Positions 60,261-64,000 of a stretch of DNA of 64,000 nucleotides are shown here, in pieces. The DNA is from an uncultured Porphyromonadaceae bacterium (GTDB taxonomy: Bacteria; Bacteroidota; Bacteroidia; Bacteroidales; Muribaculaceae): contig UQUV01000008.1 in the NCBI GenBank assembly GCA_900544305.1, forward strand, positions 1-64,000. Reading direction: 5' to 3'. Numbering within the stretch: position 1 is the stretch's first letter; each line of letters begins with the position of its first letter. The notes below the pieces were generated by a model, which saw nothing but the letters and a program-made list of their open reading frames with translations, made no database searches and was not told the origin of the DNA. Made by a program: the position numbers and the translations under genes.

Positions 60261-61424
60261 TTAGTCAAAAATATGGTTCAGACGGCTGAAAATTCGAGAT
60301 TTAACGTCGGGCGATGGTTTGAAGTTTTCAGAATCCCGCATTTTCTCAATAGCCTTACGCTCGTCGGCACTCAAATGTTCCGGGGTGTAAATCATCACAT
60401 TTACCAACAAGTCGCCGACACCGCCTCCTCGATTGATCGACGGTATACCCTTTCCACGCAAACGCAATATCTTGCCTGACTGCGTACCCGGCTCGATGGT
60501 CAGACGCGCACGGCCGTCGACCGTAGGGATTTCGACCTTGCCGCCCAAAACGGCTGTCGGGAAATCCAACATCAGGTTATAGATAATATCGTTTTCGTCA
60601 CGGACAAGTTCCGGATCCCGCTCTTCTGAAATCTGAATCAACAGGTTACCGCAGACACCTCCACGACGCGCGGCATTACCCTTACCGTTCATGTTCAGTG
60701 TCATGCCGTCGCTCACACCGGCAGGAATATTGACTTCAATAATTTCCTCCTTGCGTGTTACGCCCTCACCATGACAATACGGACACTGTTCGGAAATGAT
60801 TTTACCTTCACCGCCACAATCAGGACATGGCGACGTAGACTGCATCTGTCCGAGGAATGTCTGCTGAACACGTGTAATCACACCCGTACCGTGGCAAGTG
60901 TTACAAGTTTTGTAGGCTGTTCCGTCCTTGGCACCCGTACCTTTACAATGGTCACAAGCCACATAACGGTTAATTTTGAACTTCTTCGTTACGCCATGGA
61001 CAACATCCTTCAACGTCACCTTCACGTTGATTCGCAAGTCGCTACCACGGTTCACATTTCGACGCGTACCGCGGCTGCTACTGCTGAAACCGCCGAAGCC
61101 GCCGCCAAAGATATCGCCAAACTGGGAGAAGATATCTTCCATTGACATACCTCCTCCGCTGAAGCCGCCACCGAAGCCGCCGCCACCGAAGCCTTGCGGG
61201 CCCATGTTGTGACCGTACTGGTCATAACGGCTACGTTTCTCGGGATTGCTCAGGACATCGTAGGCCTCAGCCGCTTCCTTGAACTTCTCTTCAGCCTCCT
61301 TGTCGCCCGGATTACGGTCCGGGTGATATTGGATGGCTTTTTTCCTATATGCTTTTTTAATCTCATCGGCAGTCGCTGTCTTCGACACACCGAGGACCTC
61401 ATAATAATCTCTCTTCTCGCTCAT
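60261..61424 (-). CDS. dnaJ: Chaperone protein DnaJ
   Basis: The 387-residue type I DnaJ has the J domain (DYYEVLGVSKTATADEIKKA, HPD at 35-37), a Gly/Phe-rich region (GPQGFGGGGFGGGFSGGG), four zinc motifs (CDHCKGTG, CNTCHGTG, CPDCGGEG, CPYCHGEG) and the C-terminal substrate-binding part. It delivers unfolded proteins to DnaK and stimulates its ATPase. It follows grpE by 20 bases. Confidence 0.97.
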   Translation of the reverse strand: MSEKRDYYEVLGVSKTATADEIKKAYRKKAIQYHPDRNPGDKEAEEKFKEAAEAYDVLSNPEKRSRYDQYGHNMGPQGFGGGGFGGGFSGGGMSMEDIFSQFGDIFGGGFGGFSSSSRGTRRNVNRGSDLRINVKVTLKDVVHGVTKKFKINRYVACDHCKGTGAKDGTAYKTCNTCHGTGVITRVQQTFLGQMQSTSPCPDCGGEGKIISEQCPYCHGEGVTRKEEIIEVNIPAGVSDGMTLNMNGKGNAARRGGVCGNLLIQISEERDPELVRDENDIIYNLMLDFPTAVLGGKVEIPTVDGRARLTIEPGTQSGKILRLRGKGIPSINRGGGVGDLLVNVMIYTPEHLSADERKAIEKMRDSENFKPSPDVKSRIFSRLNHIFD

Positions 61425-61444
61425 AATCTTACAATCCCTTCAAA

Positions 61445-62041
61445 TTATTGTCCTACAACTACCTTGCTGTGACGAATCACCTTGTCGTTCAGCGTATACC
61501 CTTTTTCAACCGTATCGATTACCTTGCCCTTCTTGCTTTCATCCGGAGCCGGGAAAATCGAAACTGCTTCGTGATATTCGGTGTTGAAGTCGGCATTCGT
61601 CGAATCAATGGCCTTCACGCCATTCTGTTCAAGATATTTTACAAACTTGTTGTAAATCAAATCGACGCCTTCACGGACGCTTGCCACATCTTCGCTATCA
61701 CGCATTGCCTGCAGTGCACGTTCAAAATCGTCAACCACCGGAAGGATGCCCTTCATCGATGATTCGGCGGCAGTCTTTATCAGTTCTGCCTTTTCTTTCA
61801 GCGTGCGCTTTTTATAGTTATCGAATTCTGCTGCCAGAAACAAGTATTCTTTCTTCACTTTTTCCAGTTGCAGTTTCAACTCGTCAATTTCTTTCGCCAT
61901 TTTCTCTTCGGCTGTCAATTCGGGTTGTTCCGCTTCCGGCTCTTTTTCCTGTGCCGTCGCATTTTCCAACTCTTCGTTTTCCAATTCAGGCTTGATTTCT
62001 TCTTTTTCTGACATTTTATTTCGTTTTTTAAATATTTTCAT
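61445..62041 (-). CDS. grpE: Nucleotide exchange factor GrpE
   Basis: The 198-residue protein has a long acidic N-terminal part, a coiled coil (KMAKEIDELKLQLEKVKKEY), the signature AAEFDNYKKRTLKEKAEL, VVDDFERALQAM and the C-terminal beta wing VEKGYTLNDKVIRHSKVVVG. It releases ADP from DnaK. MSEKEEIKPE at 62014 is an equally good start. No CIRCE element or hrcA gene is seen nearby. Confidence 0.94.
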   Translation of the reverse strand: MKIFKKRNKMSEKEEIKPELENEELENATAQEKEPEAEQPELTAEEKMAKEIDELKLQLEKVKKEYLFLAAEFDNYKKRTLKEKAELIKTAAESSMKGILPVVDDFERALQAMRDSEDVASVREGVDLIYNKFVKYLEQNGVKAIDSTNADFNTEYHEAVSIFPAPDESKKGKVIDTVEKGYTLNDKVIRHSKVVVGQ

Positions 62042-62090
62042 AGTGTAATTATCAACAATCCATTATCAAAAAGCCTGCCAAACTGACAGA

Positions 62091-62118
62091 AAAAACCGGG
62101 TGTCGAGCTGTCGACACC
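62091..62118 (-). terminator. ispE terminator
   Basis: GGTGTCGA (62099-62106), loop GCTG, TCGACACC (62111-62118); read on the minus strand it is followed by CGGTTTTTTC. Confidence 0.8.
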
Positions 62119-62145
62119 TCAATCTTCTCAAAAAGACAGCTTTTT

Positions 62146-62961
62146 TCAGAGTTTCAGTTTGTATGTCCACCGATATGCACAGTCGGAAAGAAACTTGTCT
62201 GCCATATTGTCAGTTTCAAACAGCGCATAAATGGCAGAGCCGGAACCGGACATGGACGCATAGACTGCACCGGCATCATACATCGACTGCTTCAACCCTG
62301 CCAACTCGGGATAGTTGGCAAACACGCTCTTTTCGAAATCGTTCTCCAACAGGCCTTTCCATTCAGCAAGGGGCTTCTGAAGAATCTCTTCAACACGGCG
62401 TTCCGGCACACGGGGAACCACCTGCGAATAGGCCATTGCCGTGGGCACCGAAACATCAGGCTTCACAAGCGCCATCACATAGCCCCGCAAATCCACTGCC
62501 ACTTCCGAGAACTCGTCACCGATACCGCGTGCCGCCATCGGACGGTTGTAGATAAAGAACGGACAGTCGGCTCCCAACCGTGCAGCTCTTGCTGCGAGTC
62601 CGCTGTCGGAAAGTTCCAGACGGAACATCGTATTTAATATTTTCAAAACCGAAGACGCATCCGACGAACCGCCTCCCAATCCGGCTCCGTCGGGCACATG
62701 CTTGTAAAGACAAATCTCCACCGGAGGCAACCGGAATTCCTTTTCCAGCAGGCGATAGGCCTTCATCACCAGATTTTTCTCCGGCTCGCAAGACACCGGA
62801 TTGCCATAGGTACGCAACACGGTTTCGTCCGCTTCCACCACCTCAACGACATCAGTCAGAGGAATCGGATAGAACACGGTGGAAATGTTATGGTAGCTGT
62901 CGCTACGCTTGCTTTCCACATATAATCCCAAATTAATCTTTGCATTAGGAAATTGTATCAT
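62146..62961 (-). CDS. ispE: 4-diphosphocytidyl-2-C-methyl-D-erythritol kinase
   Basis: The 271-residue GHMP kinase phosphorylates CDP-ME in the non-mevalonate isoprenoid route. It begins MIQFPNAKINLGLYV, has the ATP loop VPDGAGLGGGSSDASSV and the C-terminal SMSGSGSAIYALF. Length is typical. It is divergent from dnaB with about 110 bases between the starts. Confidence 0.94.
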   Translation of the reverse strand: MIQFPNAKINLGLYVESKRSDSYHNISTVFYPIPLTDVVEVVEADETVLRTYGNPVSCEPEKNLVMKAYRLLEKEFRLPPVEICLYKHVPDGAGLGGGSSDASSVLKILNTMFRLELSDSGLAARAARLGADCPFFIYNRPMAARGIGDEFSEVAVDLRGYVMALVKPDVSVPTAMAYSQVVPRVPERRVEEILQKPLAEWKGLLENDFEKSVFANYPELAGLKQSMYDAGAVYASMSGSGSAIYALFETDNMADKFLSDCAYRWTYKLKL

Positions 62962-62983
62962 CGGTTTATCATCATTAGGATTG

Positions 62984-62991
62984 CAAATTTA
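62984..62991 (-). promoter_or_regulatory. ispE -7 promoter box
   Basis: CAAATTTA reads TAAATTTG on the minus strand, 23 bases before the ispE start. Confidence 0.55.
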
Positions 62992-63048
62992 CGAATAAGC
63001 TGTTGATAATTCCAACCCTATTCGACACAGATATTCCCCATTTCTTTC

Positions 63049-63056
63049 TAATTTTG
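63049..63056 (+). promoter_or_regulatory. dnaB -7 promoter box
   Basis: TAATTTTG lies 15 bases before the dnaB ATG. Confidence 0.55.
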
Positions 63057-63071
63057 CAAAAAAGATTTCAA

Positions 63072-64000
63072 ATGGAGAACAACAACTACGAAAATAGAAG
63101 AAACAAACCCATCCATAAATCGCAGTTCGGCGAAGGTGGCAAACTGCTTCCGCAGGACAAGGAGCTGGAAGAAGCGGTGCTCGGCGCACTGATGCTCGAA
63201 AAGGATGCCTACTCCATTGTGTGCGACATCCTGAAGCCGGAATCGTTCTACGACCCTGCCAACCAGAAGATTTTCGAAGCCATCCGCCAGCTGGGTATGC
63301 AGCAGCAGCCTATCGACATGCTGACCGTCACACAGCAACTGCGTGTTGACGGCACACTTAACGATGTGGGCGGCCCGATGCACATTTCGGAGCTGACCAG
63401 CAACGTGGCTTCGGCTGCACACATTGAATACCACGCCCGTATCATTGCCCAAAAATATCTTGCACGGCAGCTCATTTCGTTCTGTGCCCACATACAGGAA
63501 AAGGCATTCGACGAATCCTACGATGTCGACGACCTTTTGCAGGAGGCCGAAGGCAAGCTGTTTGAAATTTCACAGGGCAACCTGAAGAAAGACTTCACGC
63601 AAATCGACCCAGTCATCAACAACGCCATCGAGCAGATTGAAGCCGCCGCAAAACGGGAAAACGGTTTGAGCGGTATCGAAACCGGATTCCACAACCTCGA
63701 CAAACTGACTTCGGGATGGCAGAATTCCGACCTTATCATCATCGCCGCACGTCCGGCCATGGGTAAGACGGCGTTCGTGCTGTCCATGGCAAAGAACATG
63801 GCCGTGGACTACAACACTCCTGTTGCCATCTTCTCGCTTGAAATGTCCAACCTGCAGCTGGTCAACCGTCTGGTTTCCAACGTTTGCGAAATCGAAAGTG
63901 AAAAAATCAAGAGCGGCCGTCTGCAACAGCAGGAATGGGAACAGCTCCATTCACGCGTGCGCAAACTTTACGGCACACCGCTGTATATCGACGATACCCC
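63072..64000 (+). CDS. dnaB: Replicative DNA helicase DnaB, 3' end outside window
   Basis: The first 309 codons are present. The N-terminal domain reads LLPQDKELEEAVLGALMLEK and YDPANQKIFEAIRQL; the RecA-like motor starts with GIETGFHNLDKLTSGWQNSD and has Walker A RPAMGKTAFVLSM at about residues 228-240, then FSLEMSNLQLVNRL. DnaB unwinds DNA ahead of the replisome. Nothing in the visible part suggests an intein or interruption. Confidence 0.96.
   Translation, partial: MENNNYENRRNKPIHKSQFGEGGKLLPQDKELEEAVLGALMLEKDAYSIVCDILKPESFYDPANQKIFEAIRQLGMQQQPIDMLTVTQQLRVDGTLNDVGGPMHISELTSNVASAAHIEYHARIIAQKYLARQLISFCAHIQEKAFDESYDVDDLLQEAEGKLFEISQGNLKKDFTQIDPVINNAIEQIEAAAKRENGLSGIETGFHNLDKLTSGWQNSDLIIIAARPAMGKTAFVLSMAKNMAVDYNTPVAIFSLEMSNLQLVNRLVSNVCEIESEKIKSGRLQQQEWEQLHSRVRKLYGTPLYIDDT

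Overview
The window comes from a member of the Bacteroidales (phylum Bacteroidota). The evidence is the recurring promoter form TTTG - about 20 bp - TAnnTTTG, the near absence of Shine-Dalgarno sequences, a SusC-like outer-membrane biology (TonB receptor, OprO/P-type porin), a Rho factor with a long disordered insert, a SecA of 1137 residues and C-terminal sorting domains of the type IX secretion system (T9SS). The T9SS cargo and the roughly 50% GC coding sequence favour a Prevotellaceae-like lineage over Bacteroides proper, but genus is not fixed by what is seen here.

Layout. 1-1330: the 3' part of an IS110-family transposase with a structured non-coding tail. 1.3-7.6 kb: a tiny T9SS-tail protein, then a minus-strand operon (polyprenol-phosphate mannosyltransferase, dihydroorotase, Ca2+-ATPase, a 53-residue acidic protein, a PD-(D/E)XK nuclease). 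7.6-18 kb: GNAT, a duplicated-domain lipoprotein between two copies of the same upstream sequence, greA-HIT, two convergent paralogous EamA transporters, an acetyltransferase, a SIMPL protein, a DUF3843-like protein, a small beta-barrel, a 2-hydroxyacid dehydrogenase and the NhaD antiporter. 18-30.3 kb: a long palindromic repeat followed by a three-gene minus-strand operon of giant secreted proteins (2280 and 970 residues, both with T9SS-type tails) and a TonB-dependent receptor. 30.5-37.7 kb: DUF3109 protein, rho, lactonase, ybaK, aroC, a TIGR01212 radical-SAM protein and a guanine-deaminase-like enzyme. 37.9-40.5 kb: three small envelope proteins in an AT-rich accessory zone, one of them a beta/gamma-crystallin-like lipoprotein preceded by tandem promoter repeats. 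40.6-55 kb: esterase, SDR, tricorn-like protease, WYL regulator, ApbE, DJ-1, DUF4105 protein, a catalytically degenerate alkaline-phosphatase-fold protein and secA. 55-60.1 kb: porin and a lower-GC DpnII-type (GATC) restriction-modification island carrying an extra gene. 60.2-64 kb: dnaJ, grpE, ispE and the 5' two thirds of dnaB.

The points most worth following are the fourth gene inside the DpnII-type island (a predicted two-domain protein ending in a PD-(D/E)XK nuclease), the multi-copy promoter element with a fixed hairpin/-33/-7 geometry, the palindromic repeat at 17.97-18.19 kb, the possible bridge-RNA region behind the IS110 transposase, and the pseudo-phosphatase upstream of secA. No tRNA, rRNA or CRISPR array was recognised.
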